DNA from: Nymphaea colorata
Lineage: Eukaryota > Streptophyta > Magnoliopsida > Nymphaeales > Nymphaeaceae
DNA: 64,000 nt
Assembly (NCBI RefSeq): GCF_008831285.2
Contig: NC_045144.1
Coordinates: 8,347,886-8,411,885, forward strand
Direction: 5' to 3'
This document shows positions 23,116 through 35,509 of this stretch, in pieces. The notes under the pieces are model-generated. The model made no database searches. It saw nothing but the letters and a program-made list of their open reading frames with translations, and had not been told where the DNA came from. Each line of letters starts with the position of its first letter. Position 1 is the stretch's first letter. Both the position numbers and the translations under genes were made by a program.

Positions 23116-25797
23116 GAGCAAGTGATCCGTTCGGTTTAATTCATTGTGATATTTGGGGAGGATATGCCACGTCGTCCCACATGGGTGCACATTACTTCCT
23201 CACCATCGTAGATGATTTTACACGTTCTACTTGGGTTTTCTTGATGAGGTTCAAATCTGAAACATTTTCTTGTTTAGCTCGTTTTTGTGCCATGGTGTTT
23301 ACCCAATTCAATACTCATGTGAAATGTGTTTAGAGTGATAATGGTGCTGAATTTACAGCTCACAATATGCAAGCATATTTTCATGAGCATGGCATAGAAC
23401 ATCAAACCTCATGTGTTGGAACTCCTCAACAAAATGGACGTGTTGAGAGGAAGCATCACCATCTACTAGAGGTGGCACGAGCACTTAGATTTCAAGCAAA
23501 TCTTCCGGTTACTTTTTGTGATGAATGTATTTTGACAGCAACCTTTTTAATTAATAGAATGCCGTCAACTCTTTTAAATAACAAATCTCCGTGTGAGCTT
23601 CTCTTTCATAAAAAGCCTAATTATGAAGATTTGTGTGTTTTTGGATGCTTATGTTATGCCAAAAATTTAAACTCAATGCATAAGTTTTCATCACATGCAC
23701 ACAAATGTGTTTTTGTCAGATATCCTCATAATAAAAAAGGGTATCGTGTATATTATTTGGATACCAAACAAATTTTTACAAGCAGAGATATATCTTTTTT
23801 TGTGGATAATTTTCCATTTCTAACCGAACAATGCCATACAAACGATTTGAACAATGTTGTTTTACCTCACCCTCAACCAGATTATCTTGGAGAGAAATAT
23901 ATGTCATCGTGTGAGAATGGTGTTCCAGCAAATTCCTCCCCATTATCACTCATTCAACCTCACAATTCCATCAACAATGACCAAAATCTACCAGTTTCAG
24001 ATCATCGACCTATGTCAGATGATCCACCTCCTCCAGACTCACTTGCTCTACGGAAATCTAGTCGTACTCGTCATTCACCATCCTATCTTCAAGACTGTGT
24101 GTGTTCCAATGTAATGGTTATAAGTTCACCGCCTAAGAAATCTACTTCAACTAAGCGATCCTCAGGTACACGTTATCCCATACACAATTACTTACCTGTT
24201 CACAAATTCTCTAAATCTCATTATGCATTTTTAACCTCTATCATGAGTGATGTTGAACCTAGTTCGTATGTGGAAGCAGTTAAGCATCAACATTGGCGAA
24301 GTGCTATGGCTGATGAGATTCAGGCTCTTGAACAAAACAGTACATGGTCTATTACTACTTTGTCTCCATACAAAAATCCAATTGGTTGTCGTTGGGTTTA
24401 TAAGATAAAACGGCGATCAGATGAAAGTATTGAACGCTACAAAGCCAGACTTGTTGCGAAATGGTACACTCAACTAGAGGGTCTTGATTATCATGAGACA
24501 TTTGCTCCAGTTGCAAAGTTAACAACCATGCGCACACTTCTTGCTCTTGCTTCTATTCAAGGATGGTACTTATATCAAATGGATGTGAGTAATGCATTTA
24601 TACATAGAGAATTACATGAGGAAATATACATGACCATTCCTCCAGGCCTTCTGCGTGAGGGGGAGTATTCAAGTACTAAAGTGTGTCGTCTTCATAAGTC
24701 TCTGTATGGACTCAAGCAAGCGCCATGTAACTGGTTTCACAAGCTGTTATCTGCACTTAAAGGCGCTGGTTTCATTCAATCATCAGCTGACAACACTCTC
24801 TTTACTCGGAAACATGACAAACAATTTATTGTTATCCTTGTCTATGTTGATGATCTTATCATTGCAGGAAATGATGAACCAGGAATTGCTTCCGTTAAGC
24901 AACATTTACATTCGAAATTTCATATTAAGGACTTGGGAATACTTAAGTATTTTCTTGGCATAGAAGTTGCAAGAGCCCCATCGGAAATATTTCTATGTCA
25001 AAGAAAATATATTGTTGATATTTTGAATGATGCAGGTTTGATGGGAGCCAAGCCTATAGACTTTTCAATGGAACAAAAATTACGATTAACTCCCAATGAT
25101 GATATTTCACTGAAAGATCCAGCTAAATACAGGAGGTTAGTTGGACGTTTGATTTATTTAATCATTACTCGACCAGACATAATGTATTCAGTCCAAGTTC
25201 TCAGTCAGTTCATGCAATCACCACGAACTACACACTATGAAGCAACACTTAGAGTATTGAAGTATTTGAAGGCTTCACCAGCAAAAGGAATATTTTTATC
25301 CTCATCAAGTGCAAAACAATTGAGGGCTTATTGTGACTCAAATTGGGCTAGTTGTCATACCACTCGTAAATCAGTTAATGGATATATTGTGTTCTTGAGG
25401 AATAGTCCTATCTCTTGGAAATCAAAGAAGCAGTCTACTATTGTCAGATCGTCTGCTGAAGCAGAATACCGAGCAATGGCTTTGACAACTTGTGAAGTTG
25501 TTTGGTTAAAAGCCTTATTGAATGACTTGGGGTGGAGTCATAATGAACCAATCAATTTATATTGCGACAATCAAGCAGCTTTGCATATTTCAGCAAATCC
25601 AGTTTTTCATGAAAGAATTAAACACATAGAACTAGATTGTCACTTTGTAAGAGAAAAAAATCAGCAAGGAATAATCTGCGCTCATCATGTATGCAAGTAG
25701 CTGATATTTTCACTAAACCGTTGGGAAGAGACAGCTTTCAAACTTTAAGAATCAAGTTGGGTGTTTCAGATTTGCACTCACCAACTTGAGGGGGAGT
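23116..25797 (+). mobile_element. Ty1/copia retrotransposon, 5'-truncated: integrase, RT, RNase H
   Basis: A nearly continuous frame runs to 25700. Integrase core: FGLIHCDIWGG and VDDFTRSTW, then after one TAG (about 23332) SDNGAEF, and GRVERKH, giving the DDE residues. A linker follows, then reverse transcriptase: WVYKIKRRSDESIERYKARL, YQMDVSNAFIHREL, LYGLKQAPCNWF, catalytic YVDDLIIAGND. RNase H shows YCDSNWASC, SSAEAEYRAMA, YCDNQAALHISANPVFHERI and KHIELDCHFV. A frameshift near 25690 breaks the end. Gag, protease and the 5' LTR are missing. It is much less decayed than the flanking viral sequence or the element at 3.4 kb. Confidence 0.92.
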
Positions 25798-26052
25798 ATT
25801 GGAGAGGAAAATCAGTAAACTGACTGATTTTCAGGAATCAAGAAAATCAAAAAGTAAGAAGATTTCAAGAAAGAAATTATAATCTTTCCTTGTATTGTTG
25901 TCAATCACAGATCATGATCTTTCAATCCCAAAATTTGTGGGATTTGTACATACCTGCAAACTTCTATAAACACCCCATCATAAGAAATGAAAATCATCTC
26001 TTTTCGCTCACTAGTTTTTCTCTTCTCTCTTTTCCGCACGCCTTTCTTCACA
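25798..26052 (+). repeat. 3' LTR of the second copia element (end uncertain)
   Basis: The polypurine tract CTTGAGGGGGAG directly precedes the LTR start near 25798 (TATTGG, perhaps a mutated TG terminus). A 9-bp-stem hairpin lies at 25808-25831 and a TATA-like CTATAAACACC near 25966. The right end (TTCTTCACA near 26052) is a guess from LTR structure. Confidence 0.55.
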
Positions 26053-27600
26053 AAGAGAACATTAAATCTCATCCTCTTGATCGTCCACGACAGATCGTCA
26101 GACATCCTATCGGACGTTCTCCATCTTCCTACTGTGCTAGACGACGGCGACGGGATTATTGTGAATGTGCAAAGAAGCAAGCTCGTTGATTCCCCGATTG
26201 CATTTCGTGCCCGGAGAAATATCACTAAAAACCGCTTCATCAAGGAGCATCTTCTCCAGGCAATGGCAATGAATGAAGAAAGAACATAAGAGAAGAGACG
26301 ATCATCCATCAAAGATCGTCGAACATCCTTCCTGACGAACAAATTCCGGCAAAAGAAGCAAGTAAAACTTTGCGAATGACTTTCACCGACGGACGAAATT
26401 CGACGTCAAGGCAGCAGAAACTCGAAATCATCGACTATCAAGCGTCAAAATCTTAACAAACTGCTGATAAAACTAACGTGCAGGTAAGTAGACAAGGATA
26501 AAACGGAGAAACGTGCCGACTCGACGGCTTTCTTCAAAAATTTCCGATCACGAAAACGGCAAAAAGGATCAGGAGAGCTTGATTGGGCATAAATCCGCGC
26601 GCCTTTTCCACGTCTTCGATCGGGTAATTTTCCGGCCATCGGGACGGGGCAGATCACTCTTCTGTATCCTCCCTTCTTCCTTTTCTTTGAATTTTTTCCT
26701 CTTTCCGACGAGACCCGCCATGCGCCATGACGAACGAGGAATTTGTAGATCTCCTACGTTGAGGTGGGTCCCATCATCCGACGTGTTAAGCTGGCGTGGC
26801 TATTTCTGTTTCCTACACGGAACCGGATTTGAAGGTTAAACCATGGATCCAGATCCCATCAGTGATCAGATCCACGTCCGAGTCCAGTCCATTTTTTGGG
26901 TCGAGACATTCGAAGGAGGACCCAATCTCTTTCCGTGAAAACAGTATGAATGTGTTCCTTAACTAATGAACTCAAAACTTTTGAGGATCTTAAATCCATA
27001 GATTTGAATTGAGACCTCCTTCCATCCGACCTCAAAACATAAGCTTTTAGGGAGAACTTTGTGTTTGGAAAACCAATTCAAACTATTTTTAAGACATAAA
27101 CTTTAAGGGCGAGCTTTATAGCGAGGACAAAAATTAAATTACATATATAAAATATATTTTTATTTTATTAATATAAGTATGTTTACTGTTTTTTTTTATT
27201 AACATTCTTTTTTCAAATTTATGTTATTTAGATATACATTTTGTATGCTCCTCTTTTCTTTGCTTGTGTGATATGTGTCGTTAAAATGACGGGCTAATCA
27301 GGACGAGTCAAGGGTGAGCGAGACTAAGTTTTCTAACAATCCCAGCTGACTTGAGCGATTTCCTAATCAACTGGGCGATCTGAGATCGATCTATCCATTG
27401 AGACAACTGATCAGTGAATGGCAGGCACCATACACAGTAGAAGACAAAGCTACTAAAATAGAAAGAGAAAAGCTTTAGGAGATGTGAAAATACTAATTTT
27501 CCATTTCTACAAAATCTTCACTCTATTCACAACCCAAACCATATGCTACTATTTTGCATCACAACCAAATAAATGCATTCGATTCAAGCCTCGAACTCAA
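26053..27600. other. Spacer without recognised genes
   Basis: A GC-richer part at 26290-26840 has short overlapping open frames on both strands (for example 26513-26839 +, 26445-26657 -), none resembling a known family. The remainder is AT-rich. It could include unidentified LTR or gene-leader sequence. Confidence 0.45.
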
Positions 27601-27689
27601 AATACCGATCCCAATCCAAATTTTGATCTCGATTTTTGGGCCAGACCAAATCTGTATCTCAAAGCCCAATCCAAATCCAACATTCAAAA

Positions 27690-28614
27690 TTAGGATCCAT
27701 TTCAGATCCAAACTATGAAATTTAGATCAAAATATCACTTTTGGACGCATTCAGATCCCAACTGTCACTGTTGGATCCACTTGGATCCAAACTATCGCTT
27801 TCCAAACATTTAGATCCAAGTACCACTTTCGGAACCATTTAGATCCAAACTATCGCTGTTAGATTCATTTGGATCCATACCATAACTTTCAGATTTCATT
27901 CTCATCCAAACTCACCTGTGGATCCTTCTGGATCCAAATCATCGCTATCAAACTTATTCAGATCCAAACAATTACTCTCAGATCCATCCAGATCCAAACT
28001 ATCGCCCTTGGATGCAAACCTCAGTTCAGGAACCAACGTAGACCTAAATCTTACTTTTAAATACAGTTCAGATCCAAACAATACTTTGTGATCCATTCTA
28101 CACCCAAATAAGCACATTGAGATCCAAAGTCTAAAATTCATAAAAGAAACTCATAATCCTGATCCAAAATTCCCTTGCTGACTACTGAAGGAAGAAAACC
28201 CCATACAGCATGCACATGCCCAAAGTAGCCTTCATTTTGACCTTGAAAATACCCAAAATACCCTTGATTTGTAAAATCCACATGATTCCTCTAAACACCC
28301 TTGAATTTAACTTCAAAAATCCTTAAAATAACTTCAATTTACTGAAATCCTCCTGATTTTCTTTTATTTTTCCAGAAATACGAGTGTTTTTTAAAAGTAA
28401 AAAAATAAAAAATTAAAGAAAATCTTGCCCAACACGCCGATGAGGATACTAATATCATTAATACCAATGATAATATCATCAATACTACCATCCAAACTAT
28501 CACTGTTGGATCCACTTGGATCCAAACTATCGCTTTCAAAACATTTAAATCCAAGTATCACTTTCGGAACCATTTAGATCCAAACTATCGCTGTTATATC
28601 TATTTGGATCCATA

Positions 28615-28615
<1 letters not shown>
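27690..28615. repeat. Degenerate GATCC-core tandem array with an internal ~120-bp duplication
   Basis: Units of roughly 30-37 bp built on GATCCAAACTATCGCT and GGATCCATTT recur about a dozen times between 27690 and 28110, with substitutions and length drift. About 120 bp (27767-27882) reappears almost unchanged at 28503-28615, after ~380 bp of other AT-rich sequence. No coding frame spans it. It looks like a decayed minisatellite. Confidence 0.8.

Positions 28616-28617
<2 letters not shown>

Positions 28618-28649
<32 letters not shown>
28618..28649. repeat. (AT)n microsatellite
   Basis: A pure AT dinucleotide tract that separates the end of the GATCC array from dispersed repeat B copy 2. Confidence 0.95.
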
Positions 28650-28652
<3 letters not shown>

Positions 28653-28925
28653 TTTAAACAAAAAAAAAAGTTAGTGGGGTTTGGGTTTTTATTCTTTAAC
28701 TAAGTGTTCAATTTTTACTAAGCTCATGTATATATAACCAGAAATAATGTGGCCATGGTTGGCCGCCGTTTACATGATGCGCTTCCCTATATTATGGGCA
28801 TGTACCGACGGTCGCCATAAAATTATATATCGGAAGGTTAATTAATAAAAAAAAAAAGAGGGGGGAAAGAAGTCTTCCCTGCTCCCCCACAGTGTTTTTT
28901 AATTATAAACGCATGTCGACTTCGT
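28650..28925. repeat. Dispersed repeat B, copy 2
   Basis: Matches 1293-1520 in the same orientation at both ends, with an added middle part. In this copy the repeat abuts an (AT)n tract directly. See copy 1 for shared landmarks. Confidence 0.65.
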
Positions 28926-29283
28926 CTCGGCTGCACTCCCAAAACAGAATTGTACAATGCGTTGAGCCAGCTCGGGCTACACAATGAGTGGAACCAACTT
29001 AGTCTCGGCTCGAACTCACTCAAAAAAAATGAACTCAATCTCGGCTCTTTCATATTTATACTTGAGATGTTAAAAGCCTAGTTCATGTTAAAAGCCTAGT
29101 TCAAGTTATAAGAATTCGACTACCTTGGTTCGGCCACATTATACCGCTCATTCATAGTTGAATTAGTTAAACAAATGAACAAGTTAAACGAGTTGATAAG
29201 TTACGAGTTAAAAGCAATGAGACACGTTAACATAAACCAGTTAAGCGAATTGGGCTTCAGCTCGATGCTGTTCAATATCAGTA
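28926..29283. other. Spacer, no gene seen
   Basis: Degenerate sequence with GAGCC, CTCGG and AGTTAA-rich words, similar in flavour to other repeat-derived spacers in the window. No supported feature. Confidence 0.5.
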
Positions 29284-29492
29284 AATAAGGGAATTAAAGA
29301 ACACCGTCTGGAAACATTGAAGCAAATAAAAATAAAGAATAAAATGAAACAAAGGAATAAAGCGAGCAAGCTAAGTTTATTTTTGATCTCGTTATACAAC
29401 GTGTACAAAATGCGGTCCCAAGTCTCAACCTTTTTAAATAGAAAAGGGATGGACCTTGGGCCTGGATCCGTCTAAGTGGTTTGGATTCTGGA
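29284..29492. repeat. Dispersed repeat D, copy 1
   Basis: About 200 bp that aligns with 31403-31602: GGAATTAA(A/G)GA, AAAATGAAACAAA, TTTTGA(T/C)CTC(G/A)TT, AGTCT(C/A)AA and AAGTGGTTTGGAT-like blocks in the same order. The two copies bracket repeat A copy 2. Confidence 0.7.
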
Positions 29493-30101
29493 TCCAATTT
29501 CATATATTTCGATTCTGGATACAAGCCAAGGTCCAAACGCTTTGTGGATCTCTATCGCCTGGTTGGAGAAGTAAACCCAGAATGGTTACACACCTTGCCC
29601 TTCGTTGCCTCACATTTCTGCTTTCTTTGCAAAAGGTTTAGGTTTCCTCTACATTCATCGGGTGACCACTAACTATCTAATCTAAAAGGTCTACTGTAAT
29701 GCGGTTAAATTCATCAAAAATAAGAGAACAAACATATAGTAGCTAGAGCCCTAAACGGTGCTTCTAGGTAAGGGGTCTTGGTGCGCTTTTAGATTCTTAA
29801 GTGGATTTAACTTTCGGTTGGAGTTTGAATTTGGTTCTGGGTTGGATTTTGATTTGAAAATTGATACAAGTTTTGATAAAGGCATGGGTTGGGATAAGAT
29901 ATTGGTTTGAATTGAAGTTGAAATATGAATTCAAGTTTTGGGTATTTGGATTTGAATTTTAGATTTGGTTCAAAATAACGATTTAGATTGTGGTTTTTTC
30001 ATAAGAAATTGTGCCTATATGTAGCTATGGACTTGGGTGTAGATATGGATTTGAATGGTAAAATGCATTTTTTGTCTGGTTGGAGTTTTGGATAAAGGTT
30101 T

Positions 30102-31329
30102 GGACCTACTCTAAGGGCATCCTTAGGCTAAATCCAGTACATGATGAGGCTTGAGACAAGCTTGAAACCAGATTGGGGCCAGAAGGAGATTGAACCAGCT
30201 CAAAAAGTACCCAATTGAGTCAAGTCAAATTTTATGAACAATTGCCTATCGGCTCACTTCAACCCTTGAGATGGTTGAGAATTGTCGCAAAAAACGTGCA
30301 TGGATATTAAAAAGACCGGTATAATACGGCAAAGTTTTATATCTCAGGAATAAAACGAGAAAATCTCGGCAAATTTTTAAAAAATTTAAAACATTTAATA
30401 AATCTTAAAAATTATAAAAATAAAAATTAATAAAAAATAAAAAAACGGCAAAAAGGGGGGAAAACGTATAATACAGGTATTATATGCATATTACACGCGT
30501 TTTTTGTTTTTTGGTGTTTTTTTAAAAGCATTTTTTGTTTAAACGTGTTTGTTTTCACGTTTTATACAGCTGACTTGTTTTTCACGTTTTATATGCATTT
30601 TTTTCAAATAAAATGCATTTTTTGAGACAATGGTTGAGACAAAACACTATTGTCTAACATAAAAGGGTTTGGTCCTCCGAAGTACTGAAAGTAGACGTGG
30701 TATTTTAATGAATAGGAGGAGGATTAGGGTTTTAGATTTCAGCCAAATGGTAGGATGAAATTTTTCAGTGAGCTTGCGACTTATAGAGCGTCATCCATTT
30801 TTGTCAATGGGTTCTTTGTTAGGAACGATATTGTCTCTCACTCTCTTAACACACCAAGAGAATAGAAATCAAATGAAAAAAGAGTATACAAAGATTTATG
30901 TGGTTCGGAGACAAAATTCTCCTACATCCACGGCCGCCACACAAAACAGTTTTTCACTATCACAAAAGAATTGCAAAGTACAAGCCAAAACGGCATCCTC
31001 ATAAACATGAGATTAGAGCAAAATTGGTGCAATTCCAGGCCCACTAGTTTGGCATCAGACTCGTGTAATTGGCACTCATGCATTGCATTGCCTAGATCTC
31101 ATCCATTTACGGTTCATAATCTTTCAATCTTTGTTCATCCATCCTTTACATGTACTTGTCTATTCTAAGATCATGTTCTTCAATGCCGTAACATGTTTTC
31201 CCATAAAATCGTCATGAATTTGTGAAGTTTGAGCAACATCTCGAACATGTGCATTTGATCATCTACCGCCGTTTTCCACAATAGGATTTCCTTTTCTCTT
31301 CATTTGCCACTGTGAAGAGTGTAGGAGAA
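30102..31329. repeat. Dispersed repeat A, copy 2
   Basis: Collinear with 2133-3408; the start is GGACCTACTCTAAGGGCATC and the end GTGAAGAGTGTAGGAGAA. Beyond 31329 the sequence continues as AT-rich spacer, with no copia sequence, so it shows the state of this repeat without the copia junction seen in copy 1. Confidence 0.8.
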
Positions 31330-31402
31330 CTTTCTCCCATGCAGCTTTCATGTAAACTGGTTAAGATTTTCATGTCCTAAACCTGTGCTTTAATACCACT
31401 AA

Positions 31403-31602
31403 AATAAAGGAATTAAGGAGCAAAACTAGAAAGATTTAAGTAAATGAAAAGTAAGGGTTGAAATGAAACAAAATAAATAAAAGGAAGCAAAAACATTGAT
31501 TTTGACCTCATTCTACCACACGTACAGAATGAGGTCCGTAGTCTAAATAGACAAAAGCGTGGACATTGGATCTGGAACCATATGAGTGGGTTTGGATCTG
31601 AT
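31403..31602. repeat. Dispersed repeat D, copy 2
   Basis: Second copy of the ~200 bp element at 29284-29492, same orientation, starting 74 bp after repeat A copy 2 ends. The D-A-D arrangement suggests either a flanking direct duplication or LTR-like ends of a larger unit. Confidence 0.7.
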
Positions 31603-33399
31603 GCAGGGCAGAACTAAAGGGATCTGGTAGATCCAAACTCCCAAAGGAAGTGCAACCGAGGAGGTCCACGTGTGTGACGAATGGGCAAAGGCGGCACAAG
31701 TTCAGCCCTTCCCAGGCTGAGTCTAGTCATTTTTTATCCACTCATGATATGATGCATATACAATTAAAATGCAAGAAATGATTCTTTTTTTTCTTTTCAC
31801 TTCTTTTCCTCCTTTCTCCTATCCATCCATACCGATAAAATACATAACATCAACATTTTGACAAAAGAAAAATCAACATTTTTTTTTTTTTGGAGGGGTG
31901 GGTGCTGCAGTGACTTCAAACCACCGTGGTAATCAAATGCAATATAAGTGTCTGGTTTTTAAGCTATACAGATGTGATGGCATGGATTCTTTTTGCGAGT
32001 GAACTGTTTTGATTGCCTTCTTCTGTCAAGTGAAAGAAAAAAGGTCCACTTACGGGCAAAATCTGGCCTTATTGCCTGTTAAACATGTTAGATTCTCATT
32101 TTAGACTCGATCTTTTTTGGGTAATTAAAGACGATTTTCATTTGCAGGTTGTGGGTAGTGATGAAAGAAGATATTTAGTTGGCATGCAAGTTGTAAGTTG
32201 AAGTGTATTGAGGTAGCACCTCTAAGCATCAAAAGCATACTATATACCTTAACGAGTTATTTGGCAATTGTAAAATGTTAATGGTTTATGTACATGGCTT
32301 AAGAATTAGAGCAGATTCACGGTGGGTATTTTAAAATGTTTCATGAACCCACTCATGTAGATGAACAATAATAAAATGACAACGTTTACTAGAAAAACAT
32401 TTTTTATAATTGTTAAAGTTCTACCCAACTTATCCTTTTGGTGCTTTCGGACAAGTTATCTTTAACAAATCACAAAAACATAATCTGAATTTATTCAGGA
32501 GATATACCCCACTGCCAAAGGTTGTTCACGTTGGGAGCACCCCGCGGCAGCTCTTCTACAGCAGGAACGGCAGCTCTCCTCGGCTTCCGACCATTTGAAG
32601 TAAAAAGGAAGACGGTCATTATGAAGCCGAAGACGACAGCCTCAGCACCCTCTTCTTGGGTTTTCGGCGACCTATAGTCATGACAAAGGGTTTTAACGTT
32701 AGAAATCGCCGGTGATTATTGCGACGACCAGCCGCTGGTTTTTTCAGTGATAAAGAAAAATAAAACCTAATAAGACAAAAAGAAATAAGTAAAAAAACCC
32801 TTCATCTCACTACCATTTCGTTAGTCGCAGGTAGCTGTCAATCGCCAGTCTCCTGCCACAGTTCGTCGGTCTCCAGACGCAGGTCCGAAAGCCGAAAGGT
32901 GAAGAAAGAACATGGAGTGAAGACGAAGAAGAAAATATGGAAGAAGGAAAACGTTGAACCCCTTTTATAAAAACATTTCACTTCAGCCCCGTTTACTTTT
33001 CTTTATTTACAATATTGTACATCATCTTTTACCAAAATTAGTTAGATGCACCATGCTTTTAGTAAAAATTCTAAACTAACTAATGCCACTTGGAACTTGT
33101 TTTGTTTTCAATCCATCAATCTACAAGGATTTTTTTTTCTCATTCATCATACACGCATCAAAATCAAAATAGAGAAATTTTTTCTCATTCTTTTATACCA
33201 AGAAATTTATTTTTCAATTTTTTTTTCAATTTTATATTTTCAATATTGACCCCAAAATAGTTGAAAACTGAAAAGATAAAAATGTCCACACATGCCAAAA
33301 GGAGAGAACCGTTTATTAAATAAAAAAAAATGAAGAGTCATTTAACTAAAAGACAAATACTCCTCACACATCATCTAAGGAACTAACAGGGATGAGTGT
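31603..33399. other. Spacer, no gene seen
   Basis: AT-rich, with a somewhat GC-richer stretch at 32500-32960. The only frames are short (62-67 codons at most) and resemble nothing known. No regulatory feature can be supported. Confidence 0.5.
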
Positions 33400-33745
33400 A
33401 AGTCTGGGCGTCTTGTCGGCCTAGTCTGACACATGAAACTCAGGCTCAGACCCTAGCCCGACCATTCAAACTCAAACTCAAGCCTGAGCTTGGCTAGACT
33501 AAATTACAAAATATAATTTTTAATATAAAATAATATATAAATTTAATTAATCGTAATATATATATATATATATAAGTTACTAAAATAAATATTAAAAAAA
33601 TATCAAACCTACCCAGACTTATCGGACCCAACCCGACTAATCCGATAAATTATCGAGCTAACTCGGTGCCCTTTTTTTTGTGCCCAAGTACCTACTGGAG
33701 GCCCGGCCCAATGCCCATTGCCCAACCTTTAAGTGAGTGCAGTCG
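33400..33745. repeat. Dispersed repeat E, copy 1 (MITE-like)
   Basis: Aligns with about 37310-37565: an AT-rich centre (AATAATATATAAAT, AATTAA, CATAATA) then CCCGA-rich sequence, CGATAA(A/G)TTATC, GGTGCC plus a T run, and GGCCC-rich end. Ends are GGGC-rich and roughly complementary, as in some hAT-type miniature elements, but no target duplication was confirmed. Confidence 0.55.
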
Positions 33746-35504
33746 GACTCAAACACCAACCATGCTATAACAGTTTGAATGGAAATGACACCTGATCAGA
33801 GTCATGTCTGGATTTAAATAAATTCAATGGGATTCATATATGAATTGTACTTGGTTTTCAATACCAATTTTATTAATATCAAGTGTTCATACACTTTGAA
33901 AGTCATTTGTACCATATTGTAGTCTGGTTTATATTCAGTTTAAAGGTCAGATTCATATTTGGGTGTGAATTTCAAAAGTTGGATTCAAATTGTAACTTAG
34001 AAACGAAACCAGATTTAGATGTGGTATAAACATTTCTTTGTTCATGTTTAAATTCGAATATAAATTCAAATATATAAGAACCATCGCTAAAAATACTATG
34101 CAATGGAAGCATTAACAACGATTTTGGTGTATTGATGGTTATAGAGTATTTATCTAGAACCTTTAAATAATTTAACCATCCTATGCAGCCGACATGCTTC
34201 AAGTTTTCATATATATATATATTAATATTCTAAAATATTTTAAATCAACATATTATCCTTTTATTCAAAAGAACGAATTTTAATACTTGCGCACCCTCAT
34301 TAAACCCGCTTCAGCTTAAATAGGTTGAGTCGAACTGGGCTAGAAGAACTGACCTGAGTTGAGTTTGAGCAAAGGACAAGTTGGCTCGCACTAGACTTGG
34401 CCGTCGGGCCGGCCCATAACAGCCAGGTTCGGGTTGACCCGATATTCAAAACCCGAACCCGAGTCTAAACTTGACACCCGAAATTTGAGTCTGGTTCAAC
34501 CCGGCCCAACCCAACCCAACCCGTTGAATACCCGACTCGATGCGTGTACTGTTTGATAAGTTTTAGAAGGCACTAAATAATAAATTGTTTGAGAAGCAAA
34601 TGCAACAGAAAAATAATATGTTTTAAAAAGGGGACGCATAATTAAACAAAGGGTTTGCTTTTGACACAGTAATAGATAAAAAAAAAATAAATGAAGCTTA
34701 AAGGGGCAGTCACTGAACTATAAAGTTGTCGGTGGTCCACATTTTGACTGTTGTAAGGAAAAAGTGGGGACTATGTACGAAATTGATGAAAAGTTAGGGT
34801 TGTACTAAGAGTATAGCTAAAAAGGAAGCCCTTGAATATAATTTTGAAAAAGAAAAGAGCAAGGAACAGAAAAGCGCGGGGTGGCGGAGTCCATATTCAA
34901 AACCCGAACTCGTCGAACGCGTTGATTGCTTGTATTGCTTAAAGCTTGAGTTGCAAGTGAACGGATGACGGTGGGGAATCTTCAACGCATTTATTGTGAA
35001 AATTGACAATGTTAGCTCTGATCTTGATGGTTTCCGTATGTCAAGCTATCTTCAGGCACTTGATATTCGAGGAGAACATCTATATTTCCATTTTCCTTCG
35101 TAAAAGAATTATAGGCAAGTATTGATGGAATTTCGCATAGTTTCTAGACACTATTGCAAGCAGGTTCGAGCGGTACTTACAGTGATCTGTCGCTCTTCTA
35201 AGGAGGAGAATCAATGGCCTTCTCTGTATCAGCAATTTGTTCCAGGCAAATTTAAATTGGCCTTACTTCAGTACTTTTTGTTGCTTCAGCTCGTAGTTCC
35301 GACACAATTGCTTAACTGCTGGTTGTGAATATCGCATTTTTTGCCAAAAAATACAATATTAATGTCAAAATAGAAAAACGAAAAAAATGTGTAAAAGAAG
35401 CATTTGCTGAAAAAACAAGAAAATAATTTAATGTGTTATTATCGCATTTCTTTTTCCATTTTCCCGCTTCTTCATTTCTCTGTTTTTCAACATTGATATC
35501 ATCA
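33746..35504. other. Spacer with degenerate AACCC/GGTTC repeats
   Basis: Includes degenerate GGATTTGAATT-like sequence (33780-34070) and a CCCAACCCAACCC-rich stretch (about 34430-34540). The ORF at 35122-35328 (68 codons) has no recognisable homology. No gene is supported. Confidence 0.5.
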
Positions 35505-35509
35505 CGGGT

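Noticed and set aside
28860-28890. Possible polypurine tract and LTR start
   Set aside because: A-rich/G-rich run lies inside dispersed repeat B and no TG start or coding region adjoins it.
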